DNA from: Pseudomonas reinekei
Lineage (GTDB): Bacteria; Pseudomonadota; Gammaproteobacteria; Pseudomonadales; Pseudomonadaceae
Length of the DNA: 64,000 bases
Direction: 5' to 3'
Assembly: GCF_001945365.1 (NCBI RefSeq)
Contig: NZ_MSTQ01000005.1
Coordinates: 186,001-250,000 of the forward strand
Position numbers and translations under genes: made by a program. Position 1 is the first letter of the stretch. Each line of letters begins with the position of its first letter. Positions 18,931 through 28,536 of this stretch are shown one piece after another. The notes under the pieces are model-generated. The model saw only the letters and a list, made by a program, of their open reading frames with translations, did no database searches and had not been told where the DNA came from.

Positions 18931-20337
18931 ATGGGCCTGAATAACCAGTGGATGCAACGCGATCTCGCGGTGTTATGGCATCCCTGCACCCAGATGAAAG
19001 ATCACGAGCAACTGCCGCTGATCCCGATCAAGCGCGGTGAAGGCGTCTGGCTGGAGGATTTCGAAGGCAAGCGCTACCTCGACGCGGTCAGTTCCTGGTG
19101 GGTCAACGTGTTCGGCCACACCAATCCGCGGATCAACCAGCGCATCAAGGACCAGGTCGATCAACTGGAACACGTGATCCTTGCCGGTTTCAGTCATCAA
19201 CCGGTGATCGAGCTGTCCGAACGCCTGGTGAAGATGACGCCGGAAGGCCTGACCCGATGCTTCTACGCCGATAACGGGTCGTCCTGCATCGAAGTCGCGC
19301 TGAAAATGAGCTTTCACTACTGGCTCAACCGCGGCCAGCCGAACAAGAAACGTTTTGTCACCCTGACCAACAGCTACCACGGCGAAACCATGGCGGCGAT
19401 GTCGGTGGGCGACGTGCCGCTGTTCACCGAAACCTACAAGGCGCTGTTGCTGGACACCATCAAGGTGCCGAGTCCGGATTGCTACCTGCGTCCCGACGGC
19501 ATGAGCTGGGAAGAACACTCGCGCAACATGTTCGCGGCGATGGAACAGACCCTGGCAGAGAACCACGACAGCGTCGCTGCCGTCATTGTCGAGCCGTTGA
19601 TCCAGGGCGCCGGCGGCATGCGCATGTACCACCCGGTGTACCTCAAGCTGCTGCGCGATGCCTGCGATCGCTACGGCGTGCACCTGATTCACGACGAAAT
19701 CGCCGTCGGCTTCGGTCGCACCGGGACCATGTTCGCCTGCGAACAGGCCGGCATCCGCCCGGATTTTCTCTGCCTGTCCAAGGCCCTGACCGGCGGCTAC
19801 CTGCCGCTGGCAGCGTGCATCACCACCGACGAGGTCTACAGCGCCTTCTACGACGACTACCCGACCCTTCGCGCGTTCCTGCACTCGCACAGCTACACCG
19901 GCAACCCGCTGGCGTGCGCGGCGGCGTTGGCGACGCTGGACATCTTCGAAGAAGACAACGTCATCGAGAACAACAAGGCTCTGGCCCAGCGCATGGCCTC
20001 CTCCACCGCGCATCTGGTCGATCACCCGAACGTCTCGGAAGTGCGCCAGACCGGCATGGTGCTGGCAATCGAGATGGTCAAGGACAAGGCGACCAAAGAA
20101 GCTTATCCGTGGCAGGAACGTCGCGGTCTGAAGGTGTTTCAGCATGCGCTGGGGCGTGGTGCCTTGCTGCGGCCGTTGGGCAGCGTGGTGTATTTCCTTC
20201 CGCCGTACGTGATCACCCCGGAACAGATCGACTTTCTGGCCGAAGTGGCAAGCGAAGGGATCGACATCGCGACCCACGACAGCATGAGTGTTTCAGTGCC
20301 CAAGGATTTCCATCCGGGGTTCCGTGATCCGGGCTGA
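18931..20337 (+). CDS. bioA: Adenosylmethionine--8-amino-7-oxononanoate aminotransferase
   Basis: BioA transfers the amino group of SAM to KAPA to make DAPA in biotin synthesis, using PLP. The 468-residue protein is a class III aminotransferase with LWHPCTQMKDHE at the start, SSWWVNVFGHTNP for substrate recognition, HDEIAVGFGRTG at the PLP site and the Schiff-base lysine in LSKALTGGYLPL. GAGGAGAGAAG precedes the ATG. The other bio genes are not in the window. rsmE follows on the same strand after a REP palindrome. Confidence 0.96.
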   Translation: MGLNNQWMQRDLAVLWHPCTQMKDHEQLPLIPIKRGEGVWLEDFEGKRYLDAVSSWWVNVFGHTNPRINQRIKDQVDQLEHVILAGFSHQPVIELSERLVKMTPEGLTRCFYADNGSSCIEVALKMSFHYWLNRGQPNKKRFVTLTNSYHGETMAAMSVGDVPLFTETYKALLLDTIKVPSPDCYLRPDGMSWEEHSRNMFAAMEQTLAENHDSVAAVIVEPLIQGAGGMRMYHPVYLKLLRDACDRYGVHLIHDEIAVGFGRTGTMFACEQAGIRPDFLCLSKALTGGYLPLAACITTDEVYSAFYDDYPTLRAFLHSHSYTGNPLACAAALATLDIFEEDNVIENNKALAQRMASSTAHLVDHPNVSEVRQTGMVLAIEMVKDKATKEAYPWQERRGLKVFQHALGRGALLRPLGSVVYFLPPYVITPEQIDFLAEVASEGIDIATHDSMSVSVPKDFHPGFRDPG

Positions 20338-20355
20338 CAGTCATTGCACAACCCC

Positions 20356-20385
20356 TGTGGCGAGGGAGCAAGCTCCCTCGCCACA
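20356..20385. repeat. REP palindrome between bioA and rsmE
   Basis: A perfect inverted repeat has 14-base arms (20356-20369 and 20372-20385) around AA, with the same arm sequence as the element at 771. It lies between two genes of the same direction, 19 bases after the bioA stop. Confidence 0.88.
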
Positions 20386-20421
20386 AAAAGCGACTCCGAT
20401 CGAATTGAGTAGAGACCCAAC

Positions 20422-21141
20422 ATGAGACTGTCCCGCTTCTTCATCGATGCCCCCCTGAGCACCGGCGAACACGAATTGCCCGAAGCCCAGGCCCACTACA
20501 TCAGCCGCGTGCTGCGTATGGCCGAGGGCGATGCGTTGCAGTTGTTCGACGGCTCGGGCCAGGAGTTTCGCGCCCGGCTGCTCGAAGTCGGCAAGAAGCG
20601 CGTGGTGGTGCAGATCGATGAAAGCTTCGCCGGCCAGGTCGAATCGCCTTTGCAGATCCACCTCGGCCAGGGCTTGTCCCGTGGCGAGCGTATGGATTGG
20701 GCGATTCAGAAAGCCACTGAACTGGGTGTCACTGAAATCACGCCGATTTTCAGCGATCGCTGCGAAGTCCGGCTCAAGGACGAGCGCGCCGACAAGCGTC
20801 TGCTGCATTGGCGGCAGGTGGCGATCAGCGCGTGCGAACAGTGCGGGCGTTCGCGAGTGCCTTTAATTCATCCGCCGCTGTTGTTGGCGGATTGGTTGAA
20901 GCAGACGCAGGCTGAGTTGAAGCTCGTCTTGCATCCGGTGGCTGAGCCGCTGGTGAGTCATGCCAAGCCTGCGACATTGGCCTTCCTGATCGGCCCTGAA
21001 GGCGGATTGTCGGATGCCGAAGTCGAACAGGCCAAGGCCAACGGTTTTCATGCCGCCCGCCTTGGTCCGCGGGTGTTGCGGACCGAGACCGCGCCGGTAG
21101 TGGCGTTGGCGGTGGCCCAGCAACTTTGGGGTGACTTCTAA
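20422..21141 (+). CDS. rsmE: 16S rRNA (uracil-1498-N3)-methyltransferase
   Basis: The 239-residue SPOUT-class enzyme methylates U1498 of 16S rRNA with SAM. The N-terminal PUA-like part begins MRLSRFFIDAPL, and the C-terminal trefoil-knot domain carries FLIGPEGGLSDAEVEQA and RLGPRVLRTETAPVVAL, which form the SAM pocket. The length is normal. It is flanked by REP elements on both sides. Confidence 0.95.
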   Translation: MRLSRFFIDAPLSTGEHELPEAQAHYISRVLRMAEGDALQLFDGSGQEFRARLLEVGKKRVVVQIDESFAGQVESPLQIHLGQGLSRGERMDWAIQKATELGVTEITPIFSDRCEVRLKDERADKRLLHWRQVAISACEQCGRSRVPLIHPPLLLADWLKQTQAELKLVLHPVAEPLVSHAKPATLAFLIGPEGGLSDAEVEQAKANGFHAARLGPRVLRTETAPVVALAVAQQLWGDF

Positions 21142-21147
21142 GGCCCC

Positions 21148-21240
21148 ATCGCTGGCAAGCCAGCTCCCACAGTTTTTTTGTCGAACACATTATCCGTGTT
21201 CCAACCACAATCCTGGGGGAGCTGGCTTGCCAGCGATTGG
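21148..21240. repeat. REPIN between rsmE and trhA
   Basis: Inverted units at 21148-21172 (ATCGCTGGCAAGCCAGCTCC) and about 21214-21240 (GGAGCTGGCTTGCCAGCGAT) flank about 40 non-repeated bases. It lies between convergent genes and could help stop transcription. Confidence 0.85.
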
Positions 21241-21252
21241 CCGCGACTCGGT

Positions 21253-21870
21253 TTACAAAACGTAGAAGAAAATCGCTACAAAGTGCAGCAAACTCCCCGC
21301 GATCACAAACAAATGCCAGATCCCATGGGCATGGCGCAGGCGATGATCGAGGGCAAAAAAGATAATCCCCACGGTGTACAACACACCACCCGAAGCCAGC
21401 CAGGCAAACCCGGCGCTGCCCAATGCCGCCAGCAATGGCTTGACCGCCACCAACACGATCCAGCCCATCACCGCGTAAATCACGATCGACAGAATCCGTG
21501 CCTCCGAACGTGGCTTGATCTCTTGCAGGATGCCGATCAGCGCCAGCCCCCAGACGATCCCGAACAACGTCCAGCCCCAAGGCCCACGCAGCGTTACCAG
21601 ACAGAACGGCGTATAGCTGCCGGCAATCAGCAGGTAGATCGAAAAGTGATCGACCTTCTGCATGATCGCTTTCTTGCGCCCGCGCACACTGTGGTACACG
21701 GTCGAAGCGCTGTAGAGCGACATCAAAGTAAAACCGTAAATCGCCACGCTGACGATTTTCCATGGGCTGCCGTCCATGCTGGCGATCACCAACATCCATA
21801 CCACCCCGACCATCGCCGCCAGCGCCCCGACCAAATGCGTCCAGGCGTTCAATCTTTCCCCGTGATACAT
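21253..21870 (-). CDS. trhA: PAQR family membrane protein, hemolysin III homologue
   Basis: The 205-residue protein has about seven transmembrane helices and the conserved PAQR polar sites: YHSVRG after helix 2, DHFSIYLLIAGSYTPF and HAHGIWHLFVIAGSLLHF, whose His and Asp residues would bind zinc. Bacterial members (TrhA, formerly hemolysin III) are linked to membrane energetics and not to true hemolysis. It is divergent from mdcR, with 132 bases between the start codons. Confidence 0.9.
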   Translation of the reverse strand: MYHGERLNAWTHLVGALAAMVGVVWMLVIASMDGSPWKIVSVAIYGFTLMSLYSASTVYHSVRGRKKAIMQKVDHFSIYLLIAGSYTPFCLVTLRGPWGWTLFGIVWGLALIGILQEIKPRSEARILSIVIYAVMGWIVLVAVKPLLAALGSAGFAWLASGGVLYTVGIIFFALDHRLRHAHGIWHLFVIAGSLLHFVAIFFYVL

Positions 21871-22002
21871 GTCTCGCTTACCTCAAGATGCTTTACCGCC
21901 ATGCGCAAGGCTCAGGCTTCAAGCGTAAAAGCGCAATGTTTCCGAACGACGCGCCCAGTTGAATTGGGCACAATCGGGTCATTCCAAAAAGAGTCCGCCC
22001 CC

Positions 22003-22917
22003 ATGCTGATCGATGAAGAGTTGACCCTGAAAAAACTAGAGGTGTTCCTGGCCTTCATGCGCACCGGTAACCTGGCCCGGGCCGCCGTCGAGTTGCAGAC
22101 CAGCAACGTCAGCGTTCACCGCGCCATCCACTCTTTGGAAAGTGCCCTGCGCTGCCCGCTGTTCAAGCACGAAGGCCGCAACCTGACGCCGCTGGAGAGT
22201 GCCTATGTGCTGGAAGAGCGGGCGCAAAAGCTGATTCAGGACGTCGTCGAAAGTGTGCGCCTGACCCGCGAAGCCGCCGGCTTTTCCGCCGAGCGCTTCA
22301 AATTGGGTTCGCTGTATTCGCTGACGGTGAAGACCGTGCCGCAACTGATCATGGGCCTGAAAATCCGCCGCAGCGAGCTGAACATCGATCTGATTCTCGG
22401 CTCGAATTTCGACCTGCTGTACAAACTCAAGAACATGGAAGTCGACGCGATCCTGGTGTCGCTGGACGACAGCATCATCGACCCGGACCTGGAACACATC
22501 CCGCTGTTCTCCGACGACATTTTCCTCGCCACACCGGCCGATTCGAAGTTCGCACAACGGACTGAAGTCGACCTCGCCGAGGTCCGCGATGAAACCTTCA
22601 TCACCCTGACCCAGGGCTTTGCCACGCATCAGGATGGCAAGCGGGTATTCGAGCAGGCGGGGTTCGAGCCGAAGGTGGCCATGCAGGTCAACGACATCTT
22701 CACGCTGTTGAGCATGGTCAGCTCGGGCGTGGGTTATGCGCTGCTGCCGGGGAGGATTGCGGCGGTGTACGAGAACCGGGTGAAGCTGATTGCGTTGCAG
22801 GAAAAGTATCGGTTGCAGCAGCACATTGGCGTGGTGTTCCTCAAAGCCAAGGAGCGCGACCCGAACCTGCTGGCGTTGCTGGCGGAATGTCGGATGTATG
22901 CCAATCGGCAGGTCTGA
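22003..22917 (+). CDS. mdcR: LysR-type regulator of malonate utilisation, MdcR
   Basis: The 304-residue protein has an N-terminal winged helix-turn-helix (about 8-66, TGNLARAAVELQTSNVSVHR) and a LysR effector-binding domain. Its position convergent with the malonate cluster, and the absence of another regulator there, identify it as MdcR, which in known systems activates mdc genes with malonate. The start at 22003 is the first ATG giving a normal LysR N-terminus. The palindrome at 30287-30303 upstream of mdcA is its likely target. Confidence 0.88.
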   Translation: MLIDEELTLKKLEVFLAFMRTGNLARAAVELQTSNVSVHRAIHSLESALRCPLFKHEGRNLTPLESAYVLEERAQKLIQDVVESVRLTREAAGFSAERFKLGSLYSLTVKTVPQLIMGLKIRRSELNIDLILGSNFDLLYKLKNMEVDAILVSLDDSIIDPDLEHIPLFSDDIFLATPADSKFAQRTEVDLAEVRDETFITLTQGFATHQDGKRVFEQAGFEPKVAMQVNDIFTLLSMVSSGVGYALLPGRIAAVYENRVKLIALQEKYRLQQHIGVVFLKAKERDPNLLALLAECRMYANRQV

Positions 22918-22921
22918 GACC

Positions 22922-22953
22922 TTGTGGCGAGGGAGCTTGCTCCCTCGCCACAA
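22922..22953. repeat. REP palindrome between mdcR and madM
   Basis: A perfect inverted repeat has 15-base arms (22922-22936 and 22939-22953) and a TT centre, of the same family as the element at 771. It lies 4 bases after the mdcR stop and 13 bases before the convergent madM stop, so it is nearly the whole intergenic region. Confidence 0.88.
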
Positions 22954-22966
22954 AAGCATTAGCTCA

Positions 22967-23731
22967 TCAACCAACAATCCCGCGAATAATCAAGTACAGC
23001 AGCGATGGCCCGAGCAGGCAACCCAGCGCGGTGTAGAACGCCGCCGTCAGGCAACCATAAGGCACCAGTTTCGGATCAGTCGCCGCCAACCCGCCGGCCA
23101 CACCACTGGAAGTCCCCATCAATCCGCCGAAGATCACTGCGCTGCGCGGATTGTTCAAGCCGATCAGCGGCGCCACGAACGGTGTCATCACCATCACCAG
23201 AATCGCCTTGATCAAGCCCGCCGCAATCGACAGCGCCATGACTTCGGAACTGGCACCGATGGCCGCGCCGGTCACCGGCCCGACAATGTAGGTCACCGCA
23301 CCGGCACCGATGGTGGTCAGGCTCACCGCATCGGTGTAACCGAACGCCATCGCCACTGCGACACCCGCGATGAATGAAGTGCCCACACCGACGAACAGTG
23401 CCAGCACGCCGACAAACCCGGCACGCTTGAGCTCATCGACACTGACGCCAAATGCCGTTGCCACGATGGCAAAATCCCGCAACATCGCCCCGCCGAGCAG
23501 GCCGATCCCGGACAATAACGGAATGTCCACCACGCCTTTTTGACCCCCTGTCAGCGCACCACCAACATAGGACAGCAGCAGCCCCAAAAGAATGGCAATG
23601 GCCGAGCCGTGCAGGCGACCTTTGGTGAACGTATTGGAAATCCAGTAGGACACCCACATGGTCACGCCGACAATCAGAAAGCCACTGATCAGCCCGTAAC
23701 CGGTAATCACCTTCATCATCGATTCGTACAT
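22967..23731 (-). CDS. madM: Malonate transporter subunit MadM
   Basis: The 254-residue membrane protein has about eight hydrophobic segments and Gly-rich stretches such as GGLMGTSSGVAGGLAATDP. It matches MadM, the larger half of the two-subunit Na+/malonate carrier MadLM. It begins 5 bases after madL ends and is the last gene of the mdc operon. The cluster uses madLM for uptake in place of the single-subunit carrier MdcF. Confidence 0.93.
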   Translation of the reverse strand: MYESMMKVITGYGLISGFLIVGVTMWVSYWISNTFTKGRLHGSAIAILLGLLLSYVGGALTGGQKGVVDIPLLSGIGLLGGAMLRDFAIVATAFGVSVDELKRAGFVGVLALFVGVGTSFIAGVAVAMAFGYTDAVSLTTIGAGAVTYIVGPVTGAAIGASSEVMALSIAAGLIKAILVMVMTPFVAPLIGLNNPRSAVIFGGLMGTSSGVAGGLAATDPKLVPYGCLTAAFYTALGCLLGPSLLYLIIRGIVG

Positions 23732-23736
23732 GGCGA

Positions 23737-24129
23737 TTACCCCACTGTCTTCGCAGGATTGATCGCAGACGGCTCTTTGTTACCGATACGCACCAGCACC
23801 GGCACCAGGGCGAAGGCAATCACCACCGCCGCCGTCCCCGCCAGGATCGCCATCGGCCCACCCTTGAGCGCGCCATACACGTTTTGCTGGGCCGCCATGG
23901 CGACGACAATCGGAATATAGACCGCACTCCAGAACTCCACGCCCTGTTCGGTCTTGCCTTTGAACCAACCGTTTTTATTGAGATAGCTGCCCAGGCCAAT
24001 CAGCAGCAGCATCGCAATCCCGACGCCGCCGACGTTGGCCGGTACGCCAATCAGTTTGCCGAGCAGTTCGCCAATGAAAATACCCACTAGGGTACAAAAG
24101 CCGAGAAATGCCACACCGTAGATAATCAT
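23737..24129 (-). CDS. madL: Malonate transporter subunit MadL
   Basis: This 130-residue membrane protein has four hydrophobic segments and the characteristic start MIIYGVAFLGFCTLVGIFIG. It pairs with MadM to import malonate. The ATG at 24129 is chosen because GAGGA lies 8 bases upstream; the in-frame TTG at 24144 overlaps that ribosome site. mdcH ends 66 bases upstream, the widest gap inside the operon. Confidence 0.93.
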   Translation of the reverse strand: MIIYGVAFLGFCTLVGIFIGELLGKLIGVPANVGGVGIAMLLLIGLGSYLNKNGWFKGKTEQGVEFWSAVYIPIVVAMAAQQNVYGALKGGPMAILAGTAAVVIAFALVPVLVRIGNKEPSAINPAKTVG

Positions 24130-24195
24130 TGTTGTTGTCCTCAAAGTGCATCGTCGAATGTTGTTTTTGTTGTTCGAAGCCTTAAGTCGGGTGGT

Positions 24196-25107
24196 CTAGG
24201 ATTGGCGGCTTCCCTCCTCACGCATCAGCGCCTGCAGGGTATCGAGGCGTGCACCGTCGAAGGCCATCACGGTGCCTTGCTCGAACACCCGGCGCGCCAG
24301 CCCGGTCAGCACCGCACCGGGCGGCAGTTCGATCTGTAGACGTACGCCACGCTCGTAGGCGCTTTGCACGGTGCCGCGCCAATCCACCACGCGGCACATG
24401 TTAAAGGCGAGGTCGTCGCGCAGGGCATCGACGCGGGCCACTGGCCGCGCGCGACTGCCGCTCAGGTAGCCGATCCGGGGTGTTTGCAGCGGCACCTTGG
24501 CGAAGGCTTCGGCAAGGGTTTTCGCTGGCGCGTCCAGCAGCGGACAATGCGACGGCACGCTCACTGCCAGACGCTTGGCCAGCCCTGCCCCGCAAGCTCG
24601 TGCCAACTCGGCCACGGCTTTCATTGCGCCCTCACTGCCGGCAATCACCAGTTGGTTATCGGCGTTGATGTTGGCCAGGTAAACCGGCGTGTCGACACTG
24701 TGAACCTGCGCCAGCAAACCTTCCACGGTGGCCAGGTCGAGACCGATGATCGCGGTCATGCCGTAGCCCTGTGGATACGCCCGCTGCATCAGTTCACCGC
24801 GCAGGCTGACCAGCTGCAGTGCATCGCTGAATTCCAGTGCACCAGCCACCACCGCTGCCGGATAGGCGCCGATGGAAAGCCCTGCGACGTAATCCGGAGC
24901 CATCGCCAACTGCCGTGAAGCCGCCACGCCAGCGATCAACAGGCAAAGCTGCACCGCCCTTGTCGACTGCAGTGCCTCGGCGCAATCGAGCAGCAAAACG
25001 TCTTCACCGAGTACGTCGCTCGCCTCGCTCAAGGTATGCGCAGGCAAACGCTGAAGCATGCCCGGCTGCTGCGCGCCCTGCCCCGGGAACACCAGCAAGC
25101 TGCTCAC
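24196..25107 (-). CDS. mdcH: Malonate decarboxylase subunit epsilon (malonyl transferase)
   Basis: The 303-residue protein is a malonyl-CoA:ACP transacylase: LVFPGQGAQQPGML at the start and the nucleophile elbow GLSIGAYPA. MdcH loads malonyl groups onto the acyl-carrier subunit MdcC to start the catalytic cycle. The GTG start at 25107 overlaps the mdcG stop in GTGA; starts further upstream would lie inside mdcG. Confidence 0.92.
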   Translation of the reverse strand: MSSLLVFPGQGAQQPGMLQRLPAHTLSEASDVLGEDVLLLDCAEALQSTRAVQLCLLIAGVAASRQLAMAPDYVAGLSIGAYPAAVVAGALEFSDALQLVSLRGELMQRAYPQGYGMTAIIGLDLATVEGLLAQVHSVDTPVYLANINADNQLVIAGSEGAMKAVAELARACGAGLAKRLAVSVPSHCPLLDAPAKTLAEAFAKVPLQTPRIGYLSGSRARPVARVDALRDDLAFNMCRVVDWRGTVQSAYERGVRLQIELPPGAVLTGLARRVFEQGTVMAFDGARLDTLQALMREEGSRQS

Positions 25108-25724
25108 GCCGCTTGCTCCTGCGGGTTCCACGGATCCGTCACCAGAAGGGCTTCGCAGGTGTTTTTCAGCAGTACCCGATGCGAAGTGCCAGCCCATTCG
25201 CGCAAGGCAACACCGCCCAACGGCGTCTGCAGTTGCATGTCGACCACGCAGGGCGCCGCGTCCAGCAACGCCAACAGTTCACGAGCCTGATCCCGCGCCA
25301 GCGGTTGCGGCGTGCGCAGGATCAGGTCCAGGTCGCTGCCCTGATGAAGGGCTGCAAAACCGCTGGCCAGTTCGAACCCGGCGCTGCCGCTGACACCCCA
25401 GACCCAACCGCAGGCATCCAGTGCAGGCCGCAATTGAGCCAAGGCTTCAAGGGCCGGCAAATGACGCTCAGCGTCGAGGTGACAGAGTTCTTCCGGCGTG
25501 ACGCGACGGGTGATCGCGGCAATCGCCATCGACGTCGCAAAACGCTGCTCACGCAAACGGCCACGCACGCCAACCGCGATCCGACCCGCCGTCGACATCG
25601 CGCGCCGCACCACCACCGGTTGCCCGGCACTGAGCGACTCGACCGCCCACGCAGGCGCGTCCGCGGGCAACTGCGCCGGGGTCATGCCCCAGAGCAGGTC
25701 GTGGGCCGGAAACGTGTTCACCAC
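25104..25724 (-). CDS. mdcG: Phosphoribosyl-dephospho-CoA transferase MdcG
   Basis: MdcG attaches the 2'-(5''-triphosphoribosyl)-3'-dephospho-CoA prosthetic group to the serine of MdcC. The 206-residue protein carries the nucleotidyltransferase signature GSDLDLILR. Two GTG codons in tandem (25724 and 25721) overlap the end of mdcE, and either may be the start. Its neighbour mdcB makes the prosthetic-group precursor. Confidence 0.9.
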   Translation of the reverse strand: MVNTFPAHDLLWGMTPAQLPADAPAWAVESLSAGQPVVVRRAMSTAGRIAVGVRGRLREQRFATSMAIAAITRRVTPEELCHLDAERHLPALEALAQLRPALDACGWVWGVSGSAGFELASGFAALHQGSDLDLILRTPQPLARDQARELLALLDAAPCVVDMQLQTPLGGVALREWAGTSHRVLLKNTCEALLVTDPWNPQEQAA

Positions 25725-26521
25725 TGCTCTCTCAGCAATTGGCGAACCTTGCTCGAAGCCGCACGGTTCGTCGCACCGAGACGACCGCTGAGATCGGCCC
25801 CCTTCTGCGCCACATCGCCAATCGCTTGTGTCAGGCAGTCAGTCACCCGCGCCAGATCCGCCGAAGTCGGCTGTTCGATCTGCTCCACCGACAAGATTTC
25901 CCACAGCAACCCAAGGCTGGCATAGCTGTCGATGTCATAGGCCATTGGCGGCACGCTGGCGGCCAGGGTTTCCAGCTCTTCGACGCTGCGCAAGGTTACC
26001 CGCGCCGCCGAGGCCTTGCCCATGGCATGCACCATCACCCCCGGATCACGCAGGGCAATCAAACGGTTGGCTTGATAACCGTGAGCGAGAAATGCCCCGG
26101 ACATCGCCTTGCCCACCAGCAGACCGATCACCGCATGACCCGCCAGACGTGCACGGGCATAGCTGTCCGCCGCGCCGGCCAGGGCCTGATGGATACCGAG
26201 GGCTTCTTCGCGCCGACCATAGGCCTGACTCGGCACATCGACGATAGCGATCAAGGCGCGTTTCTGCGGTTTGTCCTGGTCAGCGGCGATGACTTCATCC
26301 ACCGCCCTGGCCAGACCCCAGCCTTCGAGCAGACCGACCTCACCATGACGAGCGCGGACGAAACGGTTTTCCGCGTCGGCCACCACGGCGATAAACCGCA
26401 CCGGTTGCCCGGCCAATAAACCATCGGCGACTTTCAGCGAGGCCGGCAAACCGGCGACCGGTCCGGCATCGGCGCTCAAGGCGTTGAACCAGTTCAAGCC
26501 TCTGAGGGAATTCGCACTCAT
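25718..26521 (-). CDS. mdcE: Malonate decarboxylase subunit gamma
   Basis: The 267-residue protein is a crotonase/carboxyltransferase-fold subunit that works with MdcD to decarboxylate malonyl-S-ACP to acetyl-S-ACP without biotin. Typical segments are VDVPSQAYGRREEALG and LLVGKAMSGAFLAHGYQANR. The ATG overlaps the mdcD stop by 4 bases (ATGA), consistent with translational coupling of the two subunits. Confidence 0.93.
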   Translation of the reverse strand: MSANSLRGLNWFNALSADAGPVAGLPASLKVADGLLAGQPVRFIAVVADAENRFVRARHGEVGLLEGWGLARAVDEVIAADQDKPQKRALIAIVDVPSQAYGRREEALGIHQALAGAADSYARARLAGHAVIGLLVGKAMSGAFLAHGYQANRLIALRDPGVMVHAMGKASAARVTLRSVEELETLAASVPPMAYDIDSYASLGLLWEILSVEQIEQPTSADLARVTDCLTQAIGDVAQKGADLSGRLGATNRAASSKVRQLLREQW

Positions 26522-27369
26522 GAGCGCTCTCCTTGGTACAGGTCGCGAACCACGGAGGGTTCGATTTGCGGTTCAGCATTCAGACGCGCCAAGCGTTGCA
26601 GGAACAGGTCGGCCTGTCGGCTGCGCGGCTGCGCCGGCAAGCCTTGCTTGAGCAACTCACCGACCTGCTGCTGGATCTGCGCAACGTCATCCGCGACATA
26701 ACGATCCACCAATCCACTGGCGAAGCGCTGTTCGCCACCGGTCAGGCTCCAGATGAACGGACGATCCCGGGAGTCGTACTCCTCAAGCCCGGCCTCCTGC
26801 TCGATCACCTGCGGACCGTTGAGGCCAAGCCGCGCTTCCTGGGTCACCAGCAAGTAGCTGCACAACCCGGCGGCAATCGACATGCCGCCGAAGCAACCGA
26901 CGCTGCCCGCCACCACTGCAACCACCGGTTGGTACTGCTGCAAGTCGACAATCGCCGCGTGGATATCGGCAATCGCCGCCAGGCCCAGGTTGGCCTCCTG
27001 CAAACGCACGCCGCCGGTTTCCAGCAGCAACACGGCGCGGGTCGGGATGCCTTTGCGGTTATCTTCGGCGGCCAGTTCCAGCGCACCGGCAATTTTTGCC
27101 CCGCCGACTTCACCGAGGCTGCCGCCCTGGAAAGCGCCTTCGATGGCGGCGATCACCACCGGCAGGCCATCGAGGCTGCCTTTGGCGATCACCACACCGT
27201 CATCGGCTTGCGGCACCACGCCCTGGCGGGACAACCACGGCGACATGATCCGCTGAAACGGGTCGAGCAACTCGCGAAAGGTGCCGGCATCGAGCAAGGC
27301 TTTTGCCCGCTGCCGCGCCCCGAGTTCGACGAAGCTGTGTTTGGTCAGCAACGCTGCGCTGTCAGTCAT
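26518..27369 (-). CDS. mdcD: Malonate decarboxylase subunit beta
   Basis: The 283-residue carboxyltransferase-like subunit pairs with MdcE to decarboxylate malonyl-ACP. Family segments include LLETGGVRLQEANLGLAAIA and GSVGCFGGMSIAAGLCSYL, which form the oxyanion-hole region. It overlaps mdcC by 8 bases upstream and mdcE by 4 bases downstream. Confidence 0.94.
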   Translation of the reverse strand: MTDSAALLTKHSFVELGARQRAKALLDAGTFRELLDPFQRIMSPWLSRQGVVPQADDGVVIAKGSLDGLPVVIAAIEGAFQGGSLGEVGGAKIAGALELAAEDNRKGIPTRAVLLLETGGVRLQEANLGLAAIADIHAAIVDLQQYQPVVAVVAGSVGCFGGMSIAAGLCSYLLVTQEARLGLNGPQVIEQEAGLEEYDSRDRPFIWSLTGGEQRFASGLVDRYVADDVAQIQQQVGELLKQGLPAQPRSRQADLFLQRLARLNAEPQIEPSVVRDLYQGERS

Positions 27370-27661
27370 GGCCGATCTCCTCGAAGCCTTGTTCCAGACG
27401 CAGGCGGACTACGCCGGGGGTGGCGCCGAAATCGTGGATGTCGATGTGCATGGCCGCTGGCGTCTGGCCGTCGAACATCCGTGCAAACAGATGCTGCCAG
27501 CGCTGTTCACTGCCGTTGACCGAGGTCTGCACGGTGATGGTCAATTTGCCCGCCTGCCCCGGTTCGATCATGACTTCGAGATCGCCGGAGCCGACACAAC
27601 CCACCAGCGTGCGACCGCGTGGTGGCTGCCCGGCCGGGAATTCAAAGGATAAGGTTTCCAT
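27362..27661 (-). CDS. mdcC: Malonate decarboxylase acyl-carrier subunit delta
   Basis: This 99-residue protein carries the dephospho-CoA-derived prosthetic group. The modification site is Ser25 in GSGDLEV, the position known for MdcC. It shuttles acetyl and malonyl groups between MdcA, MdcH and the MdcD-MdcE decarboxylase. Its ATG overlaps the mdcB stop in TGATG. Confidence 0.94.
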   Translation of the reverse strand: METLSFEFPAGQPPRGRTLVGCVGSGDLEVMIEPGQAGKLTITVQTSVNGSEQRWQHLFARMFDGQTPAAMHIDIHDFGATPGVVRLRLEQGFEEIGHD

Positions 27662-28536
27662 CAGAAAGCTCCCTGTATAAGGCTTTCGCCCGACTCGACA
27701 CGGTCGATAAACAGGCAGGCTGCGAGCAAGTCGGCAGCACCGCCGGGCGAGGCGTTCAATGCGATGAGTTGCTGGTCCAGCTCGTGCAGGCGACGACGTC
27801 CGGCGAGGCTGGCACTGCCACCGGCATCGAGCACCGCTTGGGCGCCGAGTTGCATGGTGCGCAAGCCTTCTTCTCCGGCGCGGTACAGCACGCAGGTGTC
27901 GGCCAGATTCGTCATGATCGCGAGCAAGGCATCGAGCCGTGCGTTCTGTTCGCCATGCCCGTCGGTGCGGCTGCGTTTGAGCTGCGGCAGCGCGCGCTGG
28001 GTCACGGCCGGGAAAGCCAATTGCGCTTCTTCACGAGCACCCCGCGCACCGTAGCGTTGGGCGACTTGCGCGCCGTGGCTGAGTGGTCGCGGTGCGTAGC
28101 GATCGTCGAGCAAGGCCAGCCTCGCCGCGCGCACCGCGATGGCACTGGCGGCGCTGGAGTCCGGCTCCAGGGCGGCGGCAGCGACCAACAGGCCCAACGC
28201 CCAGATCGCCCCGCGATGGGTATTCACGCCATGGGTGGTGGCGAGCATCGCTTGCTCGCCGTCACGGCCGATACGGCCAACGGCTTCGCGCAGCGGCAAT
28301 CCGATTTCACCGAGTTCGATCGCCACTTCAGCCATTTCCTTGAACGCCGGCCACAAGGCCAGCGCCGAGGCGTGCATCAGCCCGAGGTGCAAATCGGTAT
28401 GGGCACCATTGCCGCGACGGTCGACCAGTGCCGGTTTCGGCGACAGGTCCGCTTCGTCGATCAGTGCGTCCACTGCCAGGTCCGCCAGCCTTTCGGCCAG
28501 ACTCAGGGTTTTCGGTTGCAGGTTGAGTGCGTGCAT
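27661..28536 (-). CDS. mdcB: Triphosphoribosyl-dephospho-CoA synthase MdcB
   Basis: MdcB joins ATP and dephospho-CoA to form the precursor of the MdcC prosthetic group. The 291-residue helical protein has the CitG-family motifs [18 protein letters not shown] and [18 protein letters not shown]. The ATG at 28536 overlaps the mdcA stop in TAATG; longer upstream starts would read into mdcA. Confidence 0.93.
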   Translation of the reverse strand: MHALNLQPKTLSLAERLADLAVDALIDEADLSPKPALVDRRGNGAHTDLHLGLMHASALALWPAFKEMAEVAIELGEIGLPLREAVGRIGRDGEQAMLATTHGVNTHRGAIWALGLLVAAAALEPDSSAASAIAVRAARLALLDDRYAPRPLSHGAQVAQRYGARGAREEAQLAFPAVTQRALPQLKRSRTDGHGEQNARLDALLAIMTNLADTCVLYRAGEEGLRTMQLGAQAVLDAGGSASLAGRRRLHELDQQLIALNASPGGAADLLAACLFIDRVESGESLIQGAF